A model generated the notes under the pieces. It did not search any database, was not told the origin of the DNA, and saw only the letters and a program-made list of their open reading frames with translations. The translations under genes were made by a program, and so were the position numbers. Positions 7,388 to 7,388 of a stretch of 7,388 nucleotides of DNA are shown here, piece after piece; within the stretch, counting starts at the first letter, position 1, and each line of letters starts with the position of its first letter. Source of the DNA: Bacillota bacterium. GTDB lineage: Bacteria; Bacillota; Clostridia; Lachnospirales; Lachnospiraceae. The DNA lies in NCBI GenBank assembly GCA_023398855.1, contig JAEWRS010000552.1, positions 1 through 7,388 of the forward strand, read 5' to 3'.

Positions 7388-7388
7388 G

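Overview
The window holds one stretch of minus-strand operon from what looks like a low-to-moderate GC Firmicute, most likely a Lachnospiraceae/Clostridium-type anaerobe. That assignment is inferred from the AAAGGAG-type ribosome binding sites, the lipoprotein solute-binding protein with an Ala/Thr/Ser-rich linker, the GTG and TTG starts, and the general protein style. No rRNA or other marker gene is present to confirm it.

Read in transcription order (right to left), the genes are: a sugar-binding lipoprotein (7373-6066); a 95-base gap with a stem-loop followed by a short U-run; a first CUT1-type permease (5970-5071); a second permease with a TTG start (5028-4192); a cytoplasmic GH31 enzyme of the XylS-like alpha-xylosidase group (4168-2174); and a second, clearly different GH31 enzyme, a YicI-type alpha-xylosidase (GTG start at 2144). 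The last gene runs off the left edge with about 60 C-terminal residues missing. Gaps after the hairpin region are short (42, 23 and 29 bases), all genes point the same way, and each has its own ribosome binding site, so co-transcription is likely. The promoter lies beyond the right edge.

Together the genes describe uptake of an oligosaccharide carrying alpha-linked xylose (or glucose) and its trimming inside the cell from the non-reducing end. Isoprimeverose or xyloglucan fragments are the natural guess. The binding protein and two permeases lack a partner ATPase here, as is common for CUT1 systems in Firmicutes that borrow a shared MsmX/MsmK-type ATPase.

I see no mobile element, CRISPR array, tRNA, rRNA or plus-strand gene. 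The region is an ordinary carbohydrate-use operon. Its more interesting points are the intercistronic hairpin, the pairing of two unlike GH31 enzymes, and the abrupt C-terminus of the first of them.
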